In this document: positions 26,900-35,554 of the stretch, piece by piece
Layout of the letters: each line of letters starts with the position of its first letter
How positions within the stretch are numbered: the first letter of the stretch is position 1
Assembly (NCBI RefSeq): GCF_009646115.1
Contig: NZ_CP045720.1
Span: 2,418,001-2,482,000, forward strand
Origin: Pantoea eucalypti
GTDB lineage: Bacteria; Pseudomonadota; Gammaproteobacteria; Enterobacterales; Enterobacteriaceae
DNA length: 64,000 nucleotides
Reading direction: 5' to 3'
The notes under the pieces: generated by a model
Databases searched by the model: none
Seen by the model: only the letters and a program-made list of their open reading frames with translations
What the model was told of the DNA's origin: nothing
Position numbers and translations under genes: made by a program

Positions 26900-28849
26900 T
26901 TATCCTTTGGTATTTTTTGCTGATGAAGAAAAGTAGTTTTCAATTTCACTTTTTATTTTATTTTTATGTCCACTACCCGGTGCAATTATTGCAGCGCTTC
27001 CTCCTTCCGGATTTAAATGTAACTCACCACCTTTGGTATTAATCTCTCCATTACCATCGACGGTAATGTTAAAATTTTTACCAATAAAATTAATCGCACC
27101 TTCTTTAGTTAACTCAATCGCGCTGAGACCACACTCGATTCTTACGGTATCTCCGGCTGCAATGGTGTAAGAAGCAAAGGCCTGTTCAGTACGATTGCCC
27201 GTTGTCAGCGTTTTACTATTTCCCTGAGTGCCGAGAGCATGGTCACCATCCACTCGCGTCTCATTATTAGCGCCCACCGAAACTGTCCTATTGTTCAGAA
27301 CACTGTGTGATTCATCATTTTTAACATGCGTATCCATGTTCTTCTGCGCCTGGATCCACAGGTGTTCCTCACCCGCCTTATCCTCAAACCTCAGCGCGTT
27401 CGCCGTGTCCGCCGTGCCATCCTTCGACCGGCTCAGAAAACCCATCTGCGTCGCCGCCGCCGGCAGCGCCCACGGCGGCATGCTCGCCTCGTTGTACACC
27501 CGGCCGATGATCAGCGGACGGTCCGGATCGCCATTGATAAAGTCCACCACCACTTCGTCGTTGACCCGCGGGATCTGCACCCCGCCGAATCCCTGGCCCG
27601 CCCAGGCGCTGGAGACGCGCACCCAGCAGGAGCTGGTGTCGTCGCCCTTCGCCAGACGGTCCCAGTGAAACTTCACCTTCACCCGGCCGTAGCGGTCGGT
27701 CCAGATGGACTCGCCTTTCGGTCCGACCACCTTCGCGGTCTGCGGACCGTGCGTTTTCGGCCACGGCGTCTCCGGCGGCGTGCGGTACGTCACCGACGAC
27801 GGCAGCACCGTGAAGCTGATGTTGTGCCGGCTCTCGCCGGTGTCGCCGCTGGCGTAACTGTTCTCGGCGAAGTCATAGGTCGCCGAGGTCACCAGATATT
27901 CGCCGTTGTCGCTGAAGTGCGGCGCGTTGATGATGGCGAAGGTGAAGCCCGGCGCGATGCCGGTGGCGGTGCCCGACCCGCTGACGCTGTGGTGCTCGGC
28001 CTGCCACACCTCCTGACGGATGCGCGCGTAGGACTCGCCGTGGCTGTGGTCGACAAAGTGGCCCGGCCAGTCGTAGACGTCCACCGAGCCCGGCACCGGC
28101 GACGCCGGGTTCTGCCGCGCCTGCAGCATCCACGCGTTCGGCTTGCGGAAGTCGTAGTCGTCGGTGCTGTAGATGCCCGGCGTCACGCTCTCCGCCAGCG
28201 ACCACTGGCTGATGCCCTCTTCCGTCACCACGCCGCCCGACGGGGTGACGTGATAGGCGATGGTCTCATAGCCCGGAAACGCCTGATGCTGGTCCGGCGC
28301 GTCGCACAGCACCAGCGTATGCCTGTCCGCCTCGTGGCGGAAGAAGTAGTAAATCCCCTCCAGCTCCATCAGGCGGCTGATGAAGTCCAGGCTGCTCTCC
28401 TGATACTGCACGCAGTACTCCCACACCCGGTAGCTGCCCGCCAGGCGCGTCTCCACGCTGACCGCGTACTCCTTCAGCAGCGTCTGCACAATCTGCGGCA
28501 CCGTCTGGCTCTGGAAGATGCGCAGGTTGCGGTCGCGCCGCATCGGCCACAGGTCCGGCTCCACCGTCAGCTGGTAGACCGCGTAGCGGGTGCCGCTCAG
28601 CTCCTGGCTGCGCACCGCCACCCGGGTGATTTTGCCGTTGAGGTAGCGCGGGCTCAGCGCGTTCATCAGGCCGTCGGTCGGCAGCGTAAAGGTCACCGGC
28701 TTGCCCAGCAGGGCGTGACGGTCGATACGCGCGTCGGTGGCCAGCAGTTCGGCGGTGAGCACAAAGGGACGGGACAGCGTCTCGGTGCCGGTGAGCGTAT
28801 GGAACAGCAGGCCGTCCGCCGGCAGCTGAGCAGTAATGCGTGAGAACAT
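26900..28849 (-). CDS. vgrG: VgrG spike protein, intact copy
   Basis: 649 residues from MFSRITAQL. A longer in-frame start at 28882 is possible, but AGGG is well spaced for 28849. Domains: gp27-like (1-380), OB-fold with WTDRYGRVKVKFHWD (about 400-420) and SCWVRVSSAWAGQGFGG, then a gp5-like beta-helix (NDESHSVLNNRTVSVGANNETRV...) ending in a short Lys-rich tail. No toxin extension. It forms the puncturing tip on the Hcp tube and should carry the PAAR effector encoded downstream. Almost identical to the copy at 35555-37504. Confidence 0.95.
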   Translation of the reverse strand: MFSRITAQLPADGLLFHTLTGTETLSRPFVLTAELLATDARIDRHALLGKPVTFTLPTDGLMNALSPRYLNGKITRVAVRSQELSGTRYAVYQLTVEPDLWPMRRDRNLRIFQSQTVPQIVQTLLKEYAVSVETRLAGSYRVWEYCVQYQESSLDFISRLMELEGIYYFFRHEADRHTLVLCDAPDQHQAFPGYETIAYHVTPSGGVVTEEGISQWSLAESVTPGIYSTDDYDFRKPNAWMLQARQNPASPVPGSVDVYDWPGHFVDHSHGESYARIRQEVWQAEHHSVSGSGTATGIAPGFTFAIINAPHFSDNGEYLVTSATYDFAENSYASGDTGESRHNISFTVLPSSVTYRTPPETPWPKTHGPQTAKVVGPKGESIWTDRYGRVKVKFHWDRLAKGDDTSSCWVRVSSAWAGQGFGGVQIPRVNDEVVVDFINGDPDRPLIIGRVYNEASMPPWALPAAATQMGFLSRSKDGTADTANALRFEDKAGEEHLWIQAQKNMDTHVKNDESHSVLNNRTVSVGANNETRVDGDHALGTQGNSKTLTTGNRTEQAFASYTIAAGDTVRIECGLSAIELTKEGAINFIGKNFNITVDGNGEINTKGGELHLNPEGGSAAIIAPGSGHKNKIKSEIENYFSSSAKNTKG

Positions 28850-29055
28850 GGTTTTCATCCCTGTAAGATGATAATTCGGCAAAAGGCACTAGCTTTGGGT
28901 ACCAGCATCAGTACGTTGAGCTGATCAGGCACGGTATGTATGGCACTCGCATTGGTAGAGTTTTGAAGGCTCCTGCCAGGCAAAAGGATTGCGGGCATGC
29001 CTTTCAGAAATAGGGAAAATGAAGCGATAGGCTTACCATAGTGTTCGACATTATT

Positions 29056-29109
29056 ACTTGTATAAATATCCTTACTTGTATAAATATCCTTACTTGTATA
29101 AATATCCTT
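29056..29109. repeat. three tandem copies of an 18-bp AT-rich unit
   Basis: ACTTGTATAAATATCCTT is repeated three times without mismatch, about 200 bp upstream of the intact vgrG. The unit is not found at the other vgrG genes. In one minus-strand frame it encodes KDIYTS repeats, but that frame runs over the vgrG leader and shows no family. More likely a replication-slippage array or a set of regulator binding sites in the vgrG promoter. Confidence 0.75.
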
Positions 29110-29195
29110 AATGCAACCTGAGCAAGGTTTTCTATGAAAAATAGTTAACATATCTTCAAGCAAGAAAAATTTTCCGCAGGATGAATTATTATAAC

Positions 29196-29582
29196 TTACT
29201 CATATAACACATCAAGTATAGCGACTTTTGATGGGATTTCGTCGCTATACTTTACAATGACTTTAATACCTTTCTTTAACTTATGGATCTTACCTTTAAT
29301 TACCAACCCTTTTCCGGTGCATATAGTCTCTTTACCAGAAAGGGTAAGCCGCACATTGAAGTTATAAAAAAAACCGTCATCATATTGGGTATTTGTTTGC
29401 GACCAGCTGACAGGCTCGGTAGTTATTATATAACCCTGCCACTCATCTCTGGCTTTCCAGTTTTTTATTTCTATCAACTCATTTTTATCTGGTTTGAACA
29501 GTAAAAACATCACTAACAAACCCATAACCGTCATAGTAATACCGATAATGAAGGGTATTTCAGTTAAAAAATGCATTTTCAC
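29196..29582 (-). CDS. small membrane-anchored protein, unknown family, candidate immunity
   Basis: 128 residues: one strong N-terminal transmembrane helix (PFIIGITMTVMGLLVMFLLF) and a soluble beta-rich domain (DEWQGYIITTEPVSWSQ, FFYNFNVRLTLSG, GKIHKLKKGIKVIVKYSDE). AT-rich, unlike the vgrG genes. It lies next to Rhs/VgrG debris, so it may be the surviving immunity gene of a lost module. The orientation of the soluble part cannot be settled by eye. No family recognised. Confidence 0.55.
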   Translation of the reverse strand: MKMHFLTEIPFIIGITMTVMGLLVMFLLFKPDKNELIEIKNWKARDEWQGYIITTEPVSWSQTNTQYDDGFFYNFNVRLTLSGKETICTGKGLVIKGKIHKLKKGIKVIVKYSDEIPSKVAILDVLYE

Positions 29583-29621
29583 CTTCTTATCACTTTATCG
29601 CTTCAACAATGTGTATGTAAA

Positions 29622-29968
29622 TTGTGGCCCAGCAGGGCGTGGCGGTCGATGCGCGCGTCGGTGGAGAGCAGCTTAGCGGCAAGCACAAATGGGCGTGACA
29701 GCACCTCAGTGTCATTCGGCGTATGAAACAGCAGACCGTGCGCCGGCAGCTGTCCGGTAATGCGTGCGAATATAAGTAGATTCCATGCTAATTCAGTAAC
29801 GCGATATTCACTGGTGATTGCACCCTGAGTGCGGCGCACTTCACGGTGCAGGACGCCACGTTCGCTTTCGCTGATGACACGGGTACCAAAGTTGACCTGC
29901 ACCCGCTGCCCGCTGCCATAGTGGAACTGCTTCAGTTCCCGCCCGTCCGGTAAGATATTGTGCGTCAA
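29622..29968 (-). pseudogene. chimeric debris: Rhs core piece joined to a vgrG 5' piece
   Basis: One open minus-strand frame reads Rhs core (ILPDGRELKQFHYGSGQRV, HREVRRTQGAITSEY) and then switches at about 29790 to the N-terminus of VgrG (ARITGQLPAHGLLFHT, LSRPFVLAAKLLSTDARID). Both pieces have changes relative to the intact copies. The Rhs part corresponds to 12822-12974 and the VgrG part to the first 45 codons of vgrG. The fusion is in frame, but the product lacks any complete domain. Confidence 0.75.
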
Positions 29969-30023
29969 TCTTGGTGCTTAGTAATTATTTTCTATTTGCT
30001 GCATTGATAATTACGGATATATA

Positions 30024-30368
30024 TTAATTATATTTTTCGTACCAAGAGATAATCTTCTCTTTAATAGAGTCTAAAGAAGAAGCATTAGCAACTATGACAT
30101 GAATAGGAAAGCCGTCGACCTCTTTATCAAACTCACTTAATGAATTAGCATCTTCATCTAAAACAACTTTTATGATGGTGCCATTATTTTTTTTTCGTGC
30201 TGAAAATATTGGATTGCCATCCATAAACGGCTTTCCATTTGAAAACGTAGTATTGTAATATGGACAGTCAACTGATTCCTTGCAATTTATAAAATTTAAG
30301 AAGAAATTTTTTAAAAAAGACTCTAACTCTAAATAAACCTTTTCATCATTAAGGTAGTTATTAAACAT
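30024..30368 (-). CDS. small cytoplasmic protein, orphan immunity candidate
   Basis: 114 residues, acidic, AT-rich, no signal peptide. It starts MFNNYLNDEKVYLELESFL and ends SIKEKIISWYEKYN, with a middle DANSLSEFDKEVDGFPIHV. It follows within 2 nt the stop of a toxin-tail remnant, so it was the immunity gene of that lost toxin. No family recognised. Confidence 0.6.
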   Translation of the reverse strand: MFNNYLNDEKVYLELESFLKNFFLNFINCKESVDCPYYNTTFSNGKPFMDGNPIFSARKKNNGTIIKVVLDEDANSLSEFDKEVDGFPIHVIVANASSLDSIKEKIISWYEKYN

Positions 30369-30370
30369 AT

Positions 30371-30500
30371 CTACTCCAAAAATGCTTTACCAGAAATAAT
30401 CTCAATATCCACACGTTCGTGCTTAGTATCTTTCACCATAAATGTTTTACTCACTGGAGCATCAGCACCTCCGCATTTGCTGGCATTAGTTATAAATTTT
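30371..30500 (-). pseudogene. C-terminal toxin remnant behind the broken vgrG
   Basis: About 43 codons reading FITNASKCGGADAP and TFMVKDTKHERVDIEIISGK, fused at 30500 to vgrG sequence in a different frame. The end is typical of a toxin tail placed just before an immunity gene. Too little is left to assign a class. Confidence 0.5.
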
Positions 30501-31934
30501 AGTCCGGTTGCTGCCGACGCTGTGGGTTTCATTGTTTTCCACCTCAGTGTCCATGTTCTTTTCAGCATGCAGCCAGACCTGTTCCTCACCCGCCTTATCC
30601 TCAAACCTCAGCGCGTTCGCCGTGTCCGCCGTGCCGTCCTTCGACCGGCTCAGAAAACCCATCTGCGTCGCCGCCGCCGGCAGCGCCCACGGCGGCATGC
30701 TCGCCTCGTTGTACACCCGGCCGATGATCAGCGGACGGTCCGGATCGCCATTGATAAAGTCCACCACCACTTCGTCGTTAACACGCGGGATCTGCACGCC
30801 GCCGAACCCCTGACCGGCCCAGGCGCTGGAGACGCGCACCCAGCACGAACTCGTGTCGTCGCCCTTCGCCAGACGGTCCCAGTGAAACTTCACCTTTACC
30901 CGGCCGTAGCGGTCGGTCCAGATCGACTCGCCTTTCGGCCCCACCACCTTCGCGGTCTGCGGACCGTGCGTTTTCGGCCACGGCGTCTCCGGCGGCGTGC
31001 GGTACGTCACCGACGACGGCAGCACCGTGAAGCTGATATTGTGACGGCTCTCGCCGGTGTCGCCGCTGGCGTAACTGTTCTCGGCGAAGTCATAGGTCGC
31101 CGAGGTCACCAGGTACTCGCCGTTGTCGCTGAAGTGCGGCGCGTTGATGATGGCGAAGGTGAAGCCCGGCGCGATGCCGGTGGCGGTGCCCGACCCGCTG
31201 ACGCTGTGGTGCTCGGCCTGCCACACCTCCTGACGGATGCGCGCGTAGGACTCGCCGTGGCTGTGGTCGACAAAGTGACCTGGCCAGTCGTAGACGTCCA
31301 CCGAGCCCGGCACCGGCGACGCCCGACGGGGTAACGTGATAGGCGATGGTCTCATAGCCCGGAAACGCCTGATGCTGGTCCGGCGCGTCGCACAGCACCA
31401 GCGTGTGCCTGTCCGCCTCGTGGCGGAAGAAGTAGTAAATCCCCTCCAGCTCCATCAGGCGGCTGATAAAGTCCAGGCTGCTCTCCTGATACTGCACGCA
31501 GTACTCCCACACCCGGTAGCTGCCCGCCAGGCGCGTCTCCACGTAACCGCATACTCCTTCAGCAGCGTCTGCACAATCTGCGGCACCGTCTGGCTCTGGA
31601 AGATGCGCAGGTTGCGGTCGCGCCGCATCGGCCACAGGTCCGGCTCCACCGTAAGCTGGTAGACCGCGTAGCGGGTGCCGCTCAGCTCCTGGCTGCGCAC
31701 CGCCACCCGGGTGATTTTGCCGTTGAGGTAGCGCGGGCCCAGCGCGTTCATCAGGCCGTCGGTCGGCAGCGTAAAGGTCACCGGCTTGCCCAGCAGGGCG
31801 TGGCGGTCGATGCGCGCGTCGGTGGCCAGCAGTTCGGCGGTGAGCACAAAGGGACGGGACAGCGTCTCGGTGCCGGTGAGCGTGTGGAACAGCAGGCCGT
31901 CCGCCGGCAGCTGTGCAGTAATGCGTGAGAACAT
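30486..31934 (-). pseudogene. vgrG: vgrG wreck: two frame disruptions and truncated 3' end
   Basis: From the MFSRI start (31934) the frame breaks near 31543 through a 1-nt loss, resumes in another frame, and breaks again at about 31320 by the same 131-bp deletion found in 20708-22724, with the same neighbouring base variant. The 3' end stops matching at 30500 inside the GSNRTK repeat and joins unrelated toxin-tail sequence. Its upstream 270 bp also match those of the other deleted copy. It cannot make a spike protein. Confidence 0.9.
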
Positions 31935-32289
31935 GTTTTTTTCCGTACAGACAGAACTGACGATGAAGCGGGTCAGTAAAAGTGGAAGGGAAATGATTTT
32001 TTTATTTAAAGCATCTTCTGATTAGAAGTAATGGATTTCAGGATGAAATTATTTATCAAAAATCCCGATTAAAAACGAGAAACATTTATGAAAATGGTCA
32101 TCGCAATAATTTTTTAGTCAACATGTTTTTTGGATGTCAACCAGAAAACACAAGGAGAAAATTCTTTTTTGAATAATTTTAATTTATAAATAACAAACAA
32201 TGCATTATTACTCAGATCAAGTTCATCGAAATGTCTTTACAGTTTAGTGAATGTGATTAGAAACCACTTCAACTTCAATCTTTTTATTT
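31935..32289. other. leader of the vgrG wreck, related to 22725-23000
   Basis: No gene. It is a copy of the upstream region of the other deleted vgrG; identity is high over the first 100 bp and drops further away. This shows the duplication took the regulatory region with the gene. The left side of the ADP-ribosylglycohydrolase terminator follows. Confidence 0.5.
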
Positions 32290-32323
32290 ATAAAAAAAAT
32301 CCCATACTTCAGATATGGGATCT
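32290..32323 (-). terminator. intrinsic terminator after the ADP-ribosylglycohydrolase gene
   Basis: On the minus strand ATCCCATA, a 7-nt loop and TATGGGAT are followed directly by a run of eight T residues. It lies right after the stop at 32329 and ends the vgrG-eag-PAAR-immunity transcript. Confidence 0.85.
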
Positions 32324-32328
32324 TATCA

Positions 32329-33420
32329 TCAATCTTTCTCTTCAGGTGCTAAGTGAAACAGCTTTTCGGCCAGCGCAAGAATTCTGTCTTTATCGACTAT
32401 TTTATTAACCCACTCCTGAGGAATGCCTGACAGTCCATACAATGCGCCCGCTAACTGACCAGCCGTTGCTGCCACACTATCAGCGTCATCAGCAAGATTT
32501 GCCGCCAGCAAAATGGCATCTTTAAAATTGTCTGTATGCCAGACGGCCCATAATGCGGCCTCAAGGGTGTCGATAACATAGCCCGAGGAGCGAATTTGAT
32601 CCCGATGCTTTTCTTTATATTCACCGGCATTGATGATCAATACACGTAATGTTGATCCCATAAGATGAGGAGCAAAGCTCTCACTCTTACTGTAACCATT
32701 TAAGATGTAATGAAGCATGACATTAAAAAAGCGACAGCTATCTATAGACTCTGCGGCACAATGTGTAGCCTCACTCTGTAATATCGCATCTCGCCAACCG
32801 TCAATAAACGATTTCCTTCTGAAAATAGCAGTAGGTGCATGGCGGATTAATGCTGCATTTCCTGCAGTCTCAGGAGAAGTATTCCCCATCCAGGTTGGTC
32901 CATGAAGTACAAACTGCTCAAGCGCATAGCGCGTTGTATTACCTATATCAAAGCATACGCCATTAGAACTATTTGTCCCATTCTTATACCAGTTAAGTAA
33001 CTTTTGTCGGAACAATGTAATATCACATTTATGGCTTTCAATATAAGTTTCAGCGAGACACAGCGCCATCGAGGTGTCATCAGTCCACTCACCGGGTTTA
33101 AGAGAAAAAGGTCCCCCGCCAACCATATCATCAACGCGAGCTTTATCTCTTGGCATAAATTCTAGCGTTGTGCCGATAGCGTCTCCAACCGCCAACCCCA
33201 TCAAAGCGCCCTGACATTTATCTAATGCCTGTTCATCAGTAATTTTCTGAGGTAAGGATTTCGCCCATTCTGGCTTGAGAGCGTCCTCAGGTTTAGCGCG
33301 TAAAGGTTTTTGCTCATAAGACATTCTGTTCATCAACTGCCGTGATGCCTGGGGTATTAAATGAGCGTAACGTCTGGCATAAATGAAAAGCGCATCATCA
33401 TCAGCCCTAAGATCAATCAT
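32329..33420 (-). CDS. ADP-ribosylglycohydrolase immunity protein (Tri1-like)
   Basis: 363 residues. An N-terminal extension of about 68 residues (RRYAHLIPQASRQLMNRM) precedes a full ADP-ribosylglycohydrolase (DraG/ARH) domain: GALMGLAVGDAIG (71-83), EWTDDTS (111-117) and LADDADSVAATAGQ (309-322), which hold the Mg-binding Thr/Asp residues. ARH enzymes remove ADP-ribose from arginine. The ATG overlaps the PAAR-ADP-ribosyltransferase stop (ATGA), so the two are coupled. The Serratia Tri1 immunity protein acts both by blocking the toxin with its N-terminal extension and by enzymatic reversal; the extension here suggests the same two modes. Confidence 0.85.
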   Translation of the reverse strand: MIDLRADDDALFIYARRYAHLIPQASRQLMNRMSYEQKPLRAKPEDALKPEWAKSLPQKITDEQALDKCQGALMGLAVGDAIGTTLEFMPRDKARVDDMVGGGPFSLKPGEWTDDTSMALCLAETYIESHKCDITLFRQKLLNWYKNGTNSSNGVCFDIGNTTRYALEQFVLHGPTWMGNTSPETAGNAALIRHAPTAIFRRKSFIDGWRDAILQSEATHCAAESIDSCRFFNVMLHYILNGYSKSESFAPHLMGSTLRVLIINAGEYKEKHRDQIRSSGYVIDTLEAALWAVWHTDNFKDAILLAANLADDADSVAATAGQLAGALYGLSGIPQEWVNKIVDKDRILALAEKLFHLAPEEKD

Positions 33421-34754
33421 AAAAACTCCTTATAAGTCAATGTAATATTCCCGCCATCATCAATTCTTTCGATAACTTTAAATTGTGTGTCTGGAGGGTA
33501 TAAAACTTCCGCTTCAAGAGGATACTCTGATAAAAATGCCACGTCTCGCCCGGAAGCACCATTGACTTTAATCAATATGTTACCTTGAAATGGTTCATTT
33601 GAGGATGTACTCATAAATGCACCATCTGAAACAATGTTACCAGGCTGATTTTTAGCAAGTATTTCTTCAGGAAGGGAATTTATCCCTCGATATGAAAGTC
33701 CTTTATTAGGAGGGAGCTTGGAAAGGCCATCCTTAGCATGTGCGGCAAAGGCTTCTAATTCTGGAGTTAATGGAGTTTGACCTCTTAATGCTGGATTTAA
33801 TGCTGTGTAACCCTCATTCGTGGTATAGCCATATAAAGCTCCCACTTGGTCATCCGTAAGCATTGCAGACTTCACCGCATTATTGCTCAATGCGTTTGCA
33901 CGTCCTGCTGCAATCCATTCATCCGCCTGGGCCTTTCCAACAGCCTCAGACAAAGACATTTTCGGAACAACAGGTTCAGCTACAACTTCAGGCACAACCT
34001 CAACGTTCTCACCCGTTTTGACAGCACGCCAGGCATCAAACTTCATTACCCCTTTGCCACCCAATGCCCCACCGGCAAAACTGCCTGCCAGCATAGACCA
34101 TTTTTGTCCGTCAGAGTCTTCCCCGAACAGTCTGCCACCGACCCAGCTGCCAGCGTAACCACCACCCATTGCGCCTGCTAATCCTAACAGGGCTATAGCA
34201 GGTGAAGCCAGGACCGCAACGGCAGCAGTGCCCACTCCCATCATCACCCAGTTTACCCAGCCAGGGATTTCGGGGTTGATATCGTCGGTCTGAAGTTTGC
34301 CTCCGCCAATAAAGACATTGGTGGAACCGCCAGATATCTCCGCACTGCAGGTCAAACGGTCTCCGATGCGGGCGGCAGGAAAGTTGTTAATAAAAACTTT
34401 GTCCGAACCTTCAGCAACCCGTTGCGATGAGCCGCTGTGCTCATCACAGTCGCCTTTGGACAAATGTGCACGTATCGCTGCTCTGCTGTTGGTGAAAACA
34501 TTCGGCGAGCCGGATAACAGTTTGCCTGTGTTATGCCGCGGAGCCCATGACATGCTCCCTAGCACTTCACCCACCCCTCCGGCAGCACAGGCACCGGCTG
34601 CTGCTGCAGATACGACAACCAGAGCCGCTCCACCGGTTACAACAACGGCTGCTGCACCTAAAATGGCACCGCCAATTAACCCGGCGATCATCCAGCCTTT
34701 AGAAGCTGTGTGGGCTATCTCGTCCTGCTCTCTGGCAGCATTGAATTCAGCCAT
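33417..34754 (-). CDS. PAAR-membrane effector with arginine ADP-ribosyltransferase tip (Tre1-like)
   Basis: 445 residues. The first 240 (hydrophobic segment, PAAR loops, second hydrophobic segment) match the protein at 24840-26099 almost exactly. The tip is an R-S-E class ADP-ribosyltransferase: Arg356 in YRGINSLP, the S382-T-S384 motif in AFMSTSS, and the catalytic E414-A-E416 motif in YPLEAEV. The ExE form is that of arginine-specific enzymes. Serratia Tre1, of the same design, modifies FtsZ and blocks division; the target here is not shown by sequence. A coupled ADP-ribosylglycohydrolase gene supports the activity. Confidence 0.85.
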   Translation of the reverse strand: MAEFNAAREQDEIAHTASKGWMIAGLIGGAILGAAAVVVTGGAALVVVSAAAAGACAAGGVGEVLGSMSWAPRHNTGKLLSGSPNVFTNSRAAIRAHLSKGDCDEHSGSSQRVAEGSDKVFINNFPAARIGDRLTCSAEISGGSTNVFIGGGKLQTDDINPEIPGWVNWVMMGVGTAAVAVLASPAIALLGLAGAMGGGYAGSWVGGRLFGEDSDGQKWSMLAGSFAGGALGGKGVMKFDAWRAVKTGENVEVVPEVVAEPVVPKMSLSEAVGKAQADEWIAAGRANALSNNAVKSAMLTDDQVGALYGYTTNEGYTALNPALRGQTPLTPELEAFAAHAKDGLSKLPPNKGLSYRGINSLPEEILAKNQPGNIVSDGAFMSTSSNEPFQGNILIKVNGASGRDVAFLSEYPLEAEVLYPPDTQFKVIERIDDGGNITLTYKEFL

Positions 34755-34757
34755 GAT

Positions 34758-35552
34758 TTATACATCCTTATGTCTCTGAAGAAACGCAAGGATTTGTGAT
34801 TCGCTGGCGAGATCTTCTGGTCCTTTAAAGGCTTTTGCCATGCCAAGAATATCTCTTACAGATGAGTTTTTTCTGTGTGGTGATGTCCATAGTGCATAGC
34901 GCAACGGCTCTTCATTATTTAAGGCGGCGATATGTAATGGGCTTCCCGCTGAGTCAAAGAACAAATAACTGCCATTCAGAGCTCTTTTCAAATCAACATT
35001 CTGATAAAGTAATGTCACCGTTTCATGTGCGGTAAGCACTTTAGTATCGGTATCAAAAGAAAAGAAAATCCCCGACGCATCAGTTGCCACGGGTACCGGC
35101 TCATCATCAGAATCACGAGAATTAAATTTTATACTGTTAATAATCTCATGATATTGCTTAGTATAATAATCATTAAAACGTCCTGGGCATGTTCCAATAT
35201 AACAAACAATCTTTTTACCCCCGGCGTCATCATCAAATAAAACAATCGATTGTTTTTGCCAGATCTCAGCGCCATCATTTTCAAAATGATAAAAAAGCTC
35301 AACTGCAGGCAGATTATCTATCTCGATCAGTTGTGATGTTATGTTTACAAAAGCGGGAACAGTGACACTCATCTCATTGATAATTCTAGCGGCCACTTTT
35401 TGCACTGTATCGTGATGAAAAGCAGATGCGCGAGACACTACGAACGTAAACTCACTCGCATTATTTTCGCTGAGCGTAAAAAGGTTCATTGTCCTGTCTT
35501 TAAATATGTCGGGCAGTTCAATTGAAGCTTCCTGAAGAGTATAGGTGGCCAT
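34758..35552 (-). CDS. long Eag chaperone (DUF1795 with extra C-terminal domain), copy 2
   Basis: 264 residues, differing from copy 1 at positions such as FHHDTV for FHDDTV and VELFYH for VEIFYH. The same two-domain layout is kept, so the C-terminal domain is under selection or the copies are very recent. It lies between vgrG (2-nt gap) and the PAAR-ADP-ribosyltransferase (3-nt gap), whose membrane segments are nearly identical to those of the other client. Confidence 0.8.
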   Translation of the reverse strand: MATYTLQEASIELPDIFKDRTMNLFTLSENNASEFTFVVSRASAFHHDTVQKVAARIINEMSVTVPAFVNITSQLIEIDNLPAVELFYHFENDGAEIWQKQSIVLFDDDAGGKKIVCYIGTCPGRFNDYYTKQYHEIINSIKFNSRDSDDEPVPVATDASGIFFSFDTDTKVLTAHETVTLLYQNVDLKRALNGSYLFFDSAGSPLHIAALNNEEPLRYALWTSPHRKNSSVRDILGMAKAFKGPEDLASESQILAFLQRHKDV

Positions 35553-35554
35553 TT

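Larger units (their letters stand above)
25385..28849 (-). repeat. long repeat copy 1: vgrG, long eag and PAAR N-terminus
   Basis: About 3.46 kb nearly identical to 34035-37504. Identity covers all of vgrG, all of the long eag and the PAAR gene to the codons around GGKG.MKFD. Beyond that the toxin tips and immunity genes are unrelated. The boundary coincides with the end of the second hydrophobic segment, where toxin tips are exchanged. Confidence 0.85.

Noticed and set aside
29056..29109. Possible CRISPR array
   Set aside because: The three units are directly abutting with no spacers.
28855..29163. A minus-strand frame of 102 codons upstream of vgrG
   Set aside because: Its N-terminal part is the translated 18-bp repeats and it overlaps the vgrG leader; no domain pattern.
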